Assembly: GCA_020853895.1 (NCBI GenBank) | Contig: JADYYB010000211.1 | Coordinates: 1-52,393 of the forward strand | Source: Bauldia sp. | GTDB taxonomy: Bacteria > Pseudomonadota > Alphaproteobacteria > Rhizobiales > Kaistiaceae | DNA length: 52,393 bases | Reading direction: 5' to 3' | In this document: piece by piece, positions 33,339 through 42,588 of the stretch | Numbering within the stretch: the first letter of the stretch is position 1 | Layout: every line of letters begins with the position of its first letter | The notes under the pieces: generated by a model | The model's input: only the letters and a program-made list of their open reading frames with translations | Database searches by the model: none | What the model was told of the DNA's origin: nothing | Program-made: the position numbers and the translations under genes

Positions 33339-33890
33339 GTGTCGCGTTTTGGTTCGGCGTCGAAAGTAGCCGTTTTCTTCTTGTTAACATTGTTCGGGGG
33401 CATCGCGGCGGCGCAGGCCGCGCCGGCTTTGACTTACGCCCAGGTGTGGGCGAGCGCGCCGCCCGAGCCGTTCGCCTCGGAAGGGGCGCGCATGCTCGCC
33501 GATGGCCGGGCGATCGTCGTGATGGTCCCGCGCGCGCAGCTCGAGGCCAATATCGGCCGCTACCTCTCGAGCAATGGGTGGATCCGCTCGGCCTATTCGC
33601 GGCCCGACCTTTCGCCCTGCATCATCGTCATCGCCAACGACGTTCCGGCGTCGGCCATCCCCAACCTTCGCGAGCACGAGGCGGGGCATTGCGCGAGCGG
33701 CGCGCGCGGCGGGTGGGGCAACGACCATGCGGGCGCGCTCAAGCCGCTCCGTCACCTCGAGAAGTGCCTCGCGACCGGCCTCCCGCTCCGCGATCTGGCC
33801 CGGCTCTGCATGCTCGACGGCGGGGCGCCGCTGCGCGGCGGGGAAGCGGCGGCGTGGGCGCGCCTCGTGGCCCAGTCGGTGGGCCGGTGA
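33339..33890 (+). CDS. exported protein with HExxH-type motif, possible metalloprotease
   Basis: A 183-residue protein with signal peptide (VAVFFLLTLFGGIAAAQAAP) and a mature part containing IVVMVPRAQLEANIGRYLSS, CIIVIANDVP and the motif H-E-A-G-H followed by CASG, which fits the HExxH zinc motif of small metallopeptidases. A third zinc ligand may be the His in GNDHAGALKPL. Other cysteines (LSPC, EKC, LC) may form disulfides. The family is not recognised; protease activity is inference from the motif. Start GTG at 33339 was chosen for the signal peptide and GGAG spacing. It overlaps the next small gene by 4 nt. Confidence 0.7.
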   Translation: MSRFGSASKVAVFFLLTLFGGIAAAQAAPALTYAQVWASAPPEPFASEGARMLADGRAIVVMVPRAQLEANIGRYLSSNGWIRSAYSRPDLSPCIIVIANDVPASAIPNLREHEAGHCASGARGGWGNDHAGALKPLRHLEKCLATGLPLRDLARLCMLDGGAPLRGGEAAAWARLVAQSVGR

Positions 33891-34060
33891 GCGGGGCGGT
33901 GATGCACTACCTCCCCGTGGTCGCGGGCAGCGCCGCCGCGACCCTTCTCCTCCTTGCCGTGCGGCCGGAGGGCTGGTGGTGGCTGCTGTGGGGCTATTGT
34001 GCGGTCGCCGCGCTCTTCATCGTCGCCTGGTTCGTGCGCGGATTCGGCCGGCGCAACTAG
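33887..34060 (+). CDS. small two-helix membrane protein
   Basis: A 57-residue protein, VSGAVMHYLPVVAGSAAATL, then EGWWWLLWGYCAVAALFIVA and a basic end RGFGRRN: two membrane helices with a Trp-rich turn. The GTG at 33887 overlaps the stop of the HEAGH gene by 4 nt (GTGA), a typical coupled arrangement; ATG at 33902 is an alternative. The pairing with an exported putative protease suggests a small partner or anchor, which is inference. Confidence 0.55.
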   Translation: MSGAVMHYLPVVAGSAAATLLLLAVRPEGWWWLLWGYCAVAALFIVAWFVRGFGRRN

Positions 34061-34280
34061 GCCGGGAGCCGCCCGGCGCCTGGCTTTGCCGGGAGCCGGC
34101 GCCCACGGTTCGGCGACCGGCGCGACCGATTCATCAGGATCGCGATTGGCGCCTTGTTTTCGCCGCGAACGTCTCGCGCGGCGGCCGAAGTCAGTCTAAT
34201 AATGTCCCGGCCGCGGCCAAGCTCCGCATTTGCTTAAATGCCGAGCGTTTTTGGGGGTCCGCGGGGTTCGGGGGCGGGGT

Positions 34281-36647
34281 ATGTCGCGTCGCGGGGATCG
34301 CGATCCCGGATTCCTTCGTAGCCTTGGTGTCGTCGTGGCGTTGGTTGCGGCGGTGGGGGTCTGCGTCCCCTCCCCGCTCCTCGCGCAGGAAGCGCCCGGC
34401 GAGACGCTGACCGCGCGGCTCGGCCCGCAGCAGACGATTCGCGACCTCGCGGAGGAATATCTCGGCGACCCCAATCTCTGGCAGGAGATCCTGACCGCCA
34501 GCCGCCTGGAGTCGATCACGCAGGTGTCGGCGGGGATCGAGCTCCGCATCCCGGTCAACGACATCTCCTCCGCCAACCGGGCGCTCGCCGACTCCCTCAC
34601 CCAGATCCAGCTCGCCAATCTCGCCGGGGCGCAGATCTTCGCGCCGGCGGAGATCACGCGCGCGATCGACCTCTACGACCAGGCGCGGGCCGAGCGGCTG
34701 CGCCGCGAGTGGCTGCGGACGCGGAGCCTCGCGCTCGAGTCGCACGCCGAGGCGAGCACCGCGCTCAGCATCTCGGAGGAGTTCCGCGGCCGGCCGGCCG
34801 AAGCGCTCCTTAGCGACCGGCAGGGCGCGGTCGAGGGCCAGCGCCCCGAGGACATCACCTGGCGCAGCCTGCCGATCCAGACCGTGCTGATCGAGCAGGA
34901 GCGCGTGCGCACGCTCTCGGACTCGACGGCGCAGATCACCTTCCGGGACGCCAGCCGCCTTCGCCTCAACGCAAACGCCACCGCCGTCATCCAGGTGATG
35001 CGGGCCGATCCGCTGAGCCGCGAGGAGGCGGCCAAGGTCAGCCTCATCGAGGGCGATTTCTACGTGCTGCTCAGCGCGGACAGCGCGCGGCGCACCTTCG
35101 ACGTCGAGATCCCCGAGGTGAGCGCGACGGTGCAGTCGGGCGATTTCTGGGTGCAGGCCGATGCCGGCGGCGCGCGCTTCACCAACTACGACACCGCGCT
35201 CGTCGAGATATCGACGGCCACGCAGACCCTGACCCTCGGCCAGAACGAGGGCGCCGTCGTGCCGACCGGCGCGGCCTCGCAGGGCGCGGTCGATCTCCTC
35301 GCGCCGGCCGAGCTGCTTTCGCCGGCCAACGGCGAAGCGGTCTATACGCCCTCAGCGCGCCTCGTCTGGGCGGCCAAGGAAGGGGCGGCCGGCTTCTGGC
35401 TGGAGATCGCCTCCGACCCGCAGTTCGACCGGATGGTGGCGAGCCGGTTCGGGCTCGACCAGCCGGTCTACGACACCGACCCGCTCGAGCCGGGCGTCTA
35501 TTACTGGCGCGTCGCCGATCTCGACCAGTTCGGCCTGCCCGGCCAGCGCAGCGAGATCCGGAGCTTCGAGCGCTCGATCGACACGACCCCGCCCTATCTG
35601 ACGATCGACGGCCCGGCCGGCGGGGCGATCGTGCGCGAGGCCGCCTTCACGGTGACGGGGCACAGCGAGCCGGGCATCGCGCTCACGCTGAACGACCTGC
35701 CGGTTGCCATCGCCGCGGACGGCACCTACGCGCTCGCGCTGACCCTTGGCGAAGGCGACAACCTCCTCCGCGCGGTGGCGACCGACCTCGCCGGCAACGT
35801 CACGGTCAAGGAGCGCTCGGTCGCGCTGATGAGCGACCGGCAATCGATCGTGCAGTTCGATCCGGCGATCCCGACGCGCGGGCCGGGACATTTCCTCTCG
35901 ATCGAGCCGGTGCTCTCGCTGGCCGGCACGACCACGCCCCTTTCCGGCGTCGAGATCCGGAGCGGGGGAAGCGTCCGCTCGTCGGCGGTGAGCGAAGCCT
36001 CGGGCGTGTTCCACGTCAACGTGGAGCTGCGCGCGCCGGACGAGGAATTCGAGATCGCGGTGATCGCGCCCTCCGGCTTCACCACCGTGGAGCCGTTCGC
36101 CGCCAGCATCGACAACGAGGCCCCCGCGGTGACGCTGGCCGCGCCGCTGCCGCGCCTGACCTCGGCCGCCGAGCTGCCCTTCGCGGGACAGACCGAGGCG
36201 GATGCCTTCCTCACCCTCAACGGCGAGCTCGTGGAGCTCGAAGACGGGGCGTTCTCGCTCGGCGTGCCGCTGAAGGCCGGGGCGAACGCGATCGAGCTGA
36301 TCTCGGCCGACGCGGTCGGCAATGTCAGGGTCGACCGCTGGACGGTCACGCTCGACCAGGAGGCCCCGCAGCTGGTCGAGGCCAGTCTCGAGCGCGAGGC
36401 CGAGGGCGACCGCGTGCGGGTCTATATCGACGTCGCGGCGGCCGACGATTCCGGGCTCGCCGCGGCCGCGCCCTTCACGCTCGCGACCGCGTCCGGACCG
36501 ACCAGCGGCTATCTCCGCTTCAACCGGGCGACGCAGACCTATTCGGGCTCCGTGTCGGTCGCCGTGGCGGATGCCGCGGGCGCGCGGCTGACGCTGGTCG
36601 AGCTCCGCGACGATGCCGGCAATACGCAAACCTTCGACCTCAACTGA
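34281..36647 (+). CDS. exported LysM/FecR-domain protein, first gene of the FecR-PKD-cyclase operon
   Basis: About 788 residues. Signal peptide or anchor (SLGVVVALVAAVGVCVPSPL), then a LysM-like peptidoglycan-binding segment (LGPQQTIRDLAEEYLGDPNL, GIELRIPV), a helical stretch rich in Arg/Glu/Ala, and a FecR domain (QERVRTLSDSTAQITFRDAS, KVSLIEGDFYVLLS). Then follow a fibronectin-like domain (LVWAAKEGAAGFWLEIASDP, YYWRVADLDQ) and several Ig-like domains (TVTGHSEPGIALTLND, LRAVATDLAGNVTV). It is a periplasmic, wall-attached sensor or scaffold by domain content. ATG at 34281 was preferred to an upstream TTG at 34230 because of the signal. The PKD protein gene follows after 14 nt. Confidence 0.87.
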   Translation: MSRRGDRDPGFLRSLGVVVALVAAVGVCVPSPLLAQEAPGETLTARLGPQQTIRDLAEEYLGDPNLWQEILTASRLESITQVSAGIELRIPVNDISSANRALADSLTQIQLANLAGAQIFAPAEITRAIDLYDQARAERLRREWLRTRSLALESHAEASTALSISEEFRGRPAEALLSDRQGAVEGQRPEDITWRSLPIQTVLIEQERVRTLSDSTAQITFRDASRLRLNANATAVIQVMRADPLSREEAAKVSLIEGDFYVLLSADSARRTFDVEIPEVSATVQSGDFWVQADAGGARFTNYDTALVEISTATQTLTLGQNEGAVVPTGAASQGAVDLLAPAELLSPANGEAVYTPSARLVWAAKEGAAGFWLEIASDPQFDRMVASRFGLDQPVYDTDPLEPGVYYWRVADLDQFGLPGQRSEIRSFERSIDTTPPYLTIDGPAGGAIVREAAFTVTGHSEPGIALTLNDLPVAIAADGTYALALTLGEGDNLLRAVATDLAGNVTVKERSVALMSDRQSIVQFDPAIPTRGPGHFLSIEPVLSLAGTTTPLSGVEIRSGGSVRSSAVSEASGVFHVNVELRAPDEEFEIAVIAPSGFTTVEPFAASIDNEAPAVTLAAPLPRLTSAAELPFAGQTEADAFLTLNGELVELEDGAFSLGVPLKAGANAIELISADAVGNVRVDRWTVTLDQEAPQLVEASLEREAEGDRVRVYIDVAAADDSGLAAAAPFTLATASGPTSGYLRFNRATQTYSGSVSVAVADAAGARLTLVELRDDAGNTQTFDLN

Positions 36648-36661
36648 TCGAGAAAGCGACC

Positions 36662-39600
36662 ATGCGGCCTACAATCACCCGCCTCTTCTCGGTCCTCCTG
36701 CCGGCGGTCCTCGCCGCCGCGCCAGCCCTCGCCCAGGACCGGCCGCTCCTCATCACGTACGGCGCGGTGGCGGCCGCGGCCGAGGGCGACCCCGACCACG
36801 GACAGGCGATCTATCTGAGCCTGCCGGCGAGCGCGACGGGCACGCACTATGTCCGCATCTTCGATCCCGACGCGGTCGGCGCGCACGACCAGCTCAACGG
36901 GACGCCGAACGCGGCGACGGTCTTCCGGCTGTTCGGCGGTGCCGGCGCCTACGCGGCCGACTTCGCCGCGCCGCGCGCCCTCAGCACGGAAGAGCGGACC
37001 TTCGGCGAGATCCTCGGCGAGCGCGAGTTCCGCCAGGAGGCGGAGCTCGACGGCCAGTGGGTGACCCTGACCGAGGTCGAGCCCGAGGACGGCGACCTCG
37101 TCGGCGAGCGGCGCATTTTTCGCCTGCTCGTGGTCGGCACGGCCGGCGACGACGGCAATGTGTTCGGCGTCGCGCTGACGAGCGATGCCGCCGGCACCAC
37201 GCCGGACGCGGGCGTGGAGATGTTCAGCTTCTCGCCGACCGTGCGCATCCCCGACCGGCAGACGGTCACCGAGCTCCGCTTCCAGATCCCGGCCGACGCA
37301 GAGAGCCTGACCGGCGCGACCTTCGACGGGGCGAGCGGCGAGTTCTTCTTCACCACGCCCTTCGTCTCCGCGCCCTTCCGCTCCTCGGGCCAGGGCAATT
37401 GGCGCGAGGTTGAGCTGCCGGTCGCCGCCGAGCAGCGCGGCGGCCTCGGCGCCTTCACGCTGGCGGGCGGCGGCGAGAGGCCGAACGACGTCACGGTCTA
37501 TGTGACCGATTCCGGCGGGGCGCTCCTGCCGATCGTCCTTCCGCCCAACGACCTCCTACCCAACCGGCGGCCGGTCGCTATCGCCACCGCCGGCTACGGC
37601 GCGGTGTGCACGTCGGCGCGCTTCAGCGGCCTCGCCTCCACCGACGCGGACGGAAACGGGCTCGGCTATCGCTGGGTGTTCCCCGACGGCAGCACGGCCG
37701 AAGGGCCGAGCGCCGAGCACGATTTCGGCGCCGACGGCCGCTATACCGCCCGGCTCGAGGTGCTCGACGATTCCGGGCATCTCGGCGCCGGCGCCTTCAC
37801 GACCGTGGAGACGCTGGTCAAGAACCCGCCGGTCGCGCGGACCGTCGTGAAGCCGCTGGTCGCGGTCGGCGAGGTCGTCAATTTCAACGGGACGGGATCG
37901 AGCGCGGGCGCGTTCGCCATCGCGCGGCACCTCTGGGTGTTCCCTAACGGCACCACCTCGTCGGACCCGATCGCGAGCTTTCGGTTCGCCGCGCCCGGCA
38001 CCTACAGCATCCGCCACGTGGTGCGCGACGATTCAGGCCATCGCTGCGATCTCGCGACCGAGAACGTGACGGTGGTGGTCAATGCCCAGCCGGTGGCGGT
38101 GGCGGGCGACGACCGGCGCGTCGCGATCGGCGAGACGACGACGCTCGACGGCAGCGCGAGCACCGATGCGGAGGGGCCGCTCGCCTCCTTCCGCTGGACC
38201 TTCGGCGACCGCACGGGCGCGGAGACGGCGGTCGCCACGCACGCCTACGACAAGGCCGGCACCTACGTGGCGGTGCTGGCGGTGAACGACGGGAGCGGGG
38301 TCGGCAACGCCGCCGCCTTCGACACGGTGACGATCATCGTCAACGATCCGCCGGTTGCCGCGGCCGGGCCGGACCGGCGGGTCGCCGTGGGCGAGGTCGT
38401 CGGGTTCAACGGCTTCGGCTCGCGCGACCGCGACGGGTCGATCACCCGGCACGAATGGGATTTCGGCGACGGGGCGCGCGGCGAAGGGCCGACACCCGAG
38501 CACGCCTACGCGGCGCCCGGGCTATACACCGTGCGCCTCACCGTCACCGACGATTCCGGGACGAGCACGGCGCAGCATTCGGACGAGCTGATGGTGCGGG
38601 TCAACGCGCCGCCGGTCGCGGTGGCCGGGCTCGACCAGGCGGTCGCGGTCGGCGAGGCGGTGGCTTTCGACGCCTCGGCGAGCCGCGACGAGGACGGGGC
38701 CGTCACCCGCTATCGCTGGGAGTTCGGCGACGGCACGGGCACGGTCGGCTACCTTCCGATGCCGGCGGCGAGCCATGTCTACCGCGCGCCGGGGACCTAC
38801 GAAGCGCGCCTCTTCATCACCGACGATTCCGGCGTCGCCAACGCCACGGCGAGCGACGGCCTGACCGTGGTCGTCAACGACGCGCCGGTCGCCAATGCCG
38901 GCGGCAACCGCGTGGCGGCGGTCGACGAGCAGCTCGCCTTCTCGGCGGAGGGGTCGGTCGACCGCGACGGGAGGATCACCCGCTACCAGTGGGAGTTCGG
39001 CGACGGGGCGACGGCGAGCGGCCTCACCACGAGATACGCCTACGACGCGCCCGGGCTCTACACCGTGCGCCTGACCGTGACCGACGATTCCGGAACGCGG
39101 AGCGCGACGGCGAGCCACGAGATCCTGGTGCGCGTCAATGAGGGCCCGGTCGCGGAAGCGGGCGCCGACCAGCGCGTGGCGATCGGCGAGGAGACCTTCT
39201 TCGACGGCGGCGCGAGCACCGACCGCGACGGCATCCTCACCGCCTATGTCTGGGATTTCGGCGACGGGCAGAGCAGCTCCGCCACACGCGACCATCGCGC
39301 GAGCCATGCCTACGCGAGGCCGGGCACCTATTTGGCGCGCCTCACCGTCACCGACAATTCGGGCGTCGGCAACGCCTCCTCGAACGACACGCTGCGGATC
39401 ATCGTCAACGACCCGCCGATCGCCCTGATCGGGCCCGACCGGTCCTCGGCGATCGCCGAGACGGTCGCCTTCTCGGGGCTCGGGTCGCGCGACCCCGACG
39501 GCACGCTGATCGAGTATGCCTGGGACTTCGGCGACGGCGCCTCGGCGACCGGCGCCAATGTCGACCACGCCTATGCGCGCTCGGGCACTTACACCGTGCG

Positions 39601-42574
39601 CCTGACCGTCACCGACGACTCGACCACGGGTTCGGCGCAGGCCTTCGACGAGCTCAGCATCCGGGTCAACGAGCCGCCCGTGCCGGAGGCCGGTCCGGAC
39701 CAGCTTGTGACCGCGAGCCTGGTCGCCTTCGACGGCGGGGCCTCGACTGACCCGGACGGCGGGACGCTGACCTATCGCTGGGATTTCGGCGATGGGCAGA
39801 GCGGCGACGGGCCGCGCCCGAGCCACGTCTATGCGGCGACCGGCACGTACGACGTCGCGCTGACCGTGACCGACGATTCCGGCACGCTCAACGCGGCCGC
39901 GTCGGACCGGCTGACCCTCATCGTCAACGCCGCGCCGATCGCCGACGCCGGGCCCGATCTCGTCGGCGCGCCGGGCGAGCGGCTGACCTTCGAGGGCACG
40001 CGGTCGATCGATCCGGACGGCAGCATCGTCTCCTACGACTGGGATTTCCGCGACGGCGCGACGGCCTCCGGCGAGCTTGCCGAGCACGCCTTCGAACGGC
40101 CCGGCGTCTATAACGTGCGGCTCAAGGTCGCCGACGACACCGGGCATCCTGAGGCGGTCGACTTCGCGGTCGCGCGCGTCACCATCAACGATCCGCCGGT
40201 GCCGCTCGCCGCGGCTCCCGCGCGCGTCGCGCCCGGCGACATCGTGCGCTTCGACGGGCGCTCCTCGTTCGACCGCGACGGGGCGATCTCGTCCTATCGC
40301 TGGGATTTCTCCGACCAGCCGCAGCCGGTCAATGGCGGGGCGGTCGAGCGGCTCTTCTTCGCGCCGGGCGTCTATTCGGTGCAGCTGACCGTGACCGACG
40401 ACAGCGGGGCGTCGAACGCGACCGCCAAGACCGAGCTCGCCATCGCCGTGAACCACGCGCCGGTCGCCGACGCCGGTCCGGACATCGACACCGGCGCGCT
40501 GGCCGTGTCGTTCTCTGCCCTCGCCTCGGTCGATGCGGACGGCGACGCGCTCAGCTATTCGTGGGACTTCGGCGACGGGGCGACAGGCGTGGGCGCGGTG
40601 GTCAGCCACACCTATGCGGTGGGCGGCACCTATCCGGTGATCCTGACCGTCGACGACGGGACCGAACTTGCCAACGCGACGAGCCGCGACGCCATCCTCG
40701 TCACGGTCAACCAGACCCCGCTCGCGGTCGCGGGCGAGAGCCGGCGCGTCTGCACCGGCGACATCGTGCTCTTCGACGGCTCGTCCTCGGTCGATCCCGA
40801 GGGCGGGGTCCTCCGCTATTCCTGGGATTTCGGCGACGGCACGTCGGCAGCGATCGTGAACCCGTCCAAGACCTACAACGAGGCGGGCTCCTTCCCGGTG
40901 ACGCTGACCGTGCGCGACGATTCCGGACAGGCCAACGACATGGCCATCGACCGCATCGCGGTGCGCGTGGACCAGGGGCCGCTCGCCGAGGCCGGGCCCG
41001 ACCAGCGCGCCTATGCCGACGAGATCGTCGTGTTCGACGGCGCGCGCTCGTTCGACACCGACGGGTTCGTCAATTCCTTCAGCTGGGATTTCGGCGACGG
41101 CTCGACCGGCGCCGGGCAGCAGGCGGCGCACGCCTATGCGCGGCCGGGCACCTACACCGTGACGCTGACCATCGTCGGCGACGAGATCGGGGACTGCGAT
41201 CCGGTGTCGGTGGACACGGCGAGCGTGGAGATCCTGGCCGGGCCTGTCGCGACCATCGCCTCGGTCGAGGCCGCGCCGGTCGGCGATGCGGTGCGCTTCG
41301 ACGGCTCGGGCTCGACCACGACCGTGGGGCGGATCACCGGGTGGCTCTGGGATTTCGGCGACGGGGTCAGCGCCTCGGGCGAGACCGTCGACCACCGCTT
41401 CGACGAGGCCGGCGTCTACACCGTGACGCTGACCCTGCAGATCGACGCCCCGCTCCTCTCGGCGCGGCCGGTCGTGGCGCGGACCAGCGTCACCATCAAT
41501 GCCGGACCGATCGCCGACGCCGGCGAGGACGTGCTGATCGCCGCCGGCGAGCAGATCTTCTTCGACGGGATGGGCTCGTCGGACCCCGATGGCGGCATCG
41601 TTTCGTACCTCTGGGATTTCGGCGACAAGGCGACCGGCACGGGGATGAGCGCGCGCCACCGCTACGACGAGCCGGGGACCTATACCGCGCGCCTCACCGT
41701 GAAGGACGATTCCGGTCTCCCCAACGATACGGCGAGCGACGAGCTGACGGTGACCGTCAACGCGCCGCCGGTGCTCGCGATCGACGGGCCGAGCGTGGGC
41801 TGCGCGGGCACGTCCTATGGCTGGAGCGCCGCCGCCTCGACCGACGCCGACGGCGAGATCGCCTCGTTCGGATGGGTGTTCGGCGACGGCAGCGTCGCCA
41901 GCGGCGAGCGCGCCACCAACACCTTCAACCGCACCGGAAGGTTCGAGATCGCGCTCCGCGGCGACGACGGGCGGGGCCTCGCCAACAGCCAGTCGGCGCT
42001 GACCACGCTCTTCCACGTCAACGCGCCACCCGTGGCTTCAGCGGGCGCCGATCAGCTGGTCTGCCCCGGCGCGCCGGTCGAATTCGACGGCGGCCTCAGC
42101 ACCGACGCGGACGGCGCGATCTCCGGCTTCGCCTGGGATTTCGGCGACGGCCAGACCGGCGAGGGCGCGAGCGTGGCGCGCAGCTTCGCCACGCCCGGCA
42201 CCTACGAGGTGCGCCTCACCGTCACCGACGACGCCGGCTCGCCCTGCAGCACGGGCACGGACAGCCTGACGGTCGTCGTCAACGCGCCGCCGGTCCCGGC
42301 AATCGACCTGCCGGGCGAGATCTGGACCGGCGGGGCGAACGACGCGGCGATCCTCGACGGCTCGCGCTCGGCCGATCCGGACGGCCAGGCGCTCAGCTTC
42401 GACTGGCTCGTCGGCACGCGAGATCGCCTGGTCGGCGAGCGCGTCCGCCACGCCTTCACGCGCGCCGGCGACGTGCCGATCGAGCTGACGGTGTCGGACG
42501 GCACCGGCCTTACCTGCGGGACGGCGAGCATCACGACGACGGCGCCGGTGCTCTCCCGGTTCGCGGGCCAGTAG
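36662..42574 (+). CDS. giant exported protein with about 19 PKD repeats
   Basis: A 1970-residue protein. Signal peptide MRPTITRLFSVLLPAVLAAA (cleaved near LAQD), an N-terminal region of about 275 residues that I do not recognise (YVRIFDPDAVGAHDQLNG, VEMFSFSPTVRIPDRQTV), then from residue 300 to 1960 a chain of PKD domains of about 88 residues each. I counted 19 starts of the type PPVAxAGxD, each followed by W-D-F-G-D-G or a variant and by Y-TVRLTVTDDSG. The first two and the last repeats are the most divergent. PKD arrays make long elastic rods at the cell surface and bind sugars or proteins. No sortase or membrane anchor at the C-terminus. The cyclase gene follows after 14 nt. Confidence 0.92.
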   Translation: MRPTITRLFSVLLPAVLAAAPALAQDRPLLITYGAVAAAAEGDPDHGQAIYLSLPASATGTHYVRIFDPDAVGAHDQLNGTPNAATVFRLFGGAGAYAADFAAPRALSTEERTFGEILGEREFRQEAELDGQWVTLTEVEPEDGDLVGERRIFRLLVVGTAGDDGNVFGVALTSDAAGTTPDAGVEMFSFSPTVRIPDRQTVTELRFQIPADAESLTGATFDGASGEFFFTTPFVSAPFRSSGQGNWREVELPVAAEQRGGLGAFTLAGGGERPNDVTVYVTDSGGALLPIVLPPNDLLPNRRPVAIATAGYGAVCTSARFSGLASTDADGNGLGYRWVFPDGSTAEGPSAEHDFGADGRYTARLEVLDDSGHLGAGAFTTVETLVKNPPVARTVVKPLVAVGEVVNFNGTGSSAGAFAIARHLWVFPNGTTSSDPIASFRFAAPGTYSIRHVVRDDSGHRCDLATENVTVVVNAQPVAVAGDDRRVAIGETTTLDGSASTDAEGPLASFRWTFGDRTGAETAVATHAYDKAGTYVAVLAVNDGSGVGNAAAFDTVTIIVNDPPVAAAGPDRRVAVGEVVGFNGFGSRDRDGSITRHEWDFGDGARGEGPTPEHAYAAPGLYTVRLTVTDDSGTSTAQHSDELMVRVNAPPVAVAGLDQAVAVGEAVAFDASASRDEDGAVTRYRWEFGDGTGTVGYLPMPAASHVYRAPGTYEARLFITDDSGVANATASDGLTVVVNDAPVANAGGNRVAAVDEQLAFSAEGSVDRDGRITRYQWEFGDGATASGLTTRYAYDAPGLYTVRLTVTDDSGTRSATASHEILVRVNEGPVAEAGADQRVAIGEETFFDGGASTDRDGILTAYVWDFGDGQSSSATRDHRASHAYARPGTYLARLTVTDNSGVGNASSNDTLRIIVNDPPIALIGPDRSSAIAETVAFSGLGSRDPDGTLIEYAWDFGDGASATGANVDHAYARSGTYTVRLTVTDDSTTGSAQAFDELSIRVNEPPVPEAGPDQLVTASLVAFDGGASTDPDGGTLTYRWDFGDGQSGDGPRPSHVYAATGTYDVALTVTDDSGTLNAAASDRLTLIVNAAPIADAGPDLVGAPGERLTFEGTRSIDPDGSIVSYDWDFRDGATASGELAEHAFERPGVYNVRLKVADDTGHPEAVDFAVARVTINDPPVPLAAAPARVAPGDIVRFDGRSSFDRDGAISSYRWDFSDQPQPVNGGAVERLFFAPGVYSVQLTVTDDSGASNATAKTELAIAVNHAPVADAGPDIDTGALAVSFSALASVDADGDALSYSWDFGDGATGVGAVVSHTYAVGGTYPVILTVDDGTELANATSRDAILVTVNQTPLAVAGESRRVCTGDIVLFDGSSSVDPEGGVLRYSWDFGDGTSAAIVNPSKTYNEAGSFPVTLTVRDDSGQANDMAIDRIAVRVDQGPLAEAGPDQRAYADEIVVFDGARSFDTDGFVNSFSWDFGDGSTGAGQQAAHAYARPGTYTVTLTIVGDEIGDCDPVSVDTASVEILAGPVATIASVEAAPVGDAVRFDGSGSTTTVGRITGWLWDFGDGVSASGETVDHRFDEAGVYTVTLTLQIDAPLLSARPVVARTSVTINAGPIADAGEDVLIAAGEQIFFDGMGSSDPDGGIVSYLWDFGDKATGTGMSARHRYDEPGTYTARLTVKDDSGLPNDTASDELTVTVNAPPVLAIDGPSVGCAGTSYGWSAAASTDADGEIASFGWVFGDGSVASGERATNTFNRTGRFEIALRGDDGRGLANSQSALTTLFHVNAPPVASAGADQLVCPGAPVEFDGGLSTDADGAISGFAWDFGDGQTGEGASVARSFATPGTYEVRLTVTDDAGSPCSTGTDSLTVVVNAPPVPAIDLPGEIWTGGANDAAILDGSRSADPDGQALSFDWLVGTRDRLVGERVRHAFTRAGDVPIELTVSDGTGLTCGTASITTTAPVLSRFAGQ

Positions 42575-42588
42575 CGGGGAGCGGGGCG

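Noticed and set aside
38522..42016. Very long open frame on the reverse strand through the PKD gene, and similar ones at 10651-13614 (+), 6650-8905 (-), 42774-46175 (+) and 49194-51383 (-)
   Set aside because: Their products are low-complexity Arg/Ala/Gly/Asp/Val mixtures without domains. They run opposite or across strongly supported genes and arise from high GC at third codon positions.
37562..42560. Regular repeats as a possible CRISPR array or EF-hand series
   Set aside because: The repeats are about 264 bp, in frame and protein coding. The D-x-D-G stretches are part of the PKD fold, not EF-hand loops.
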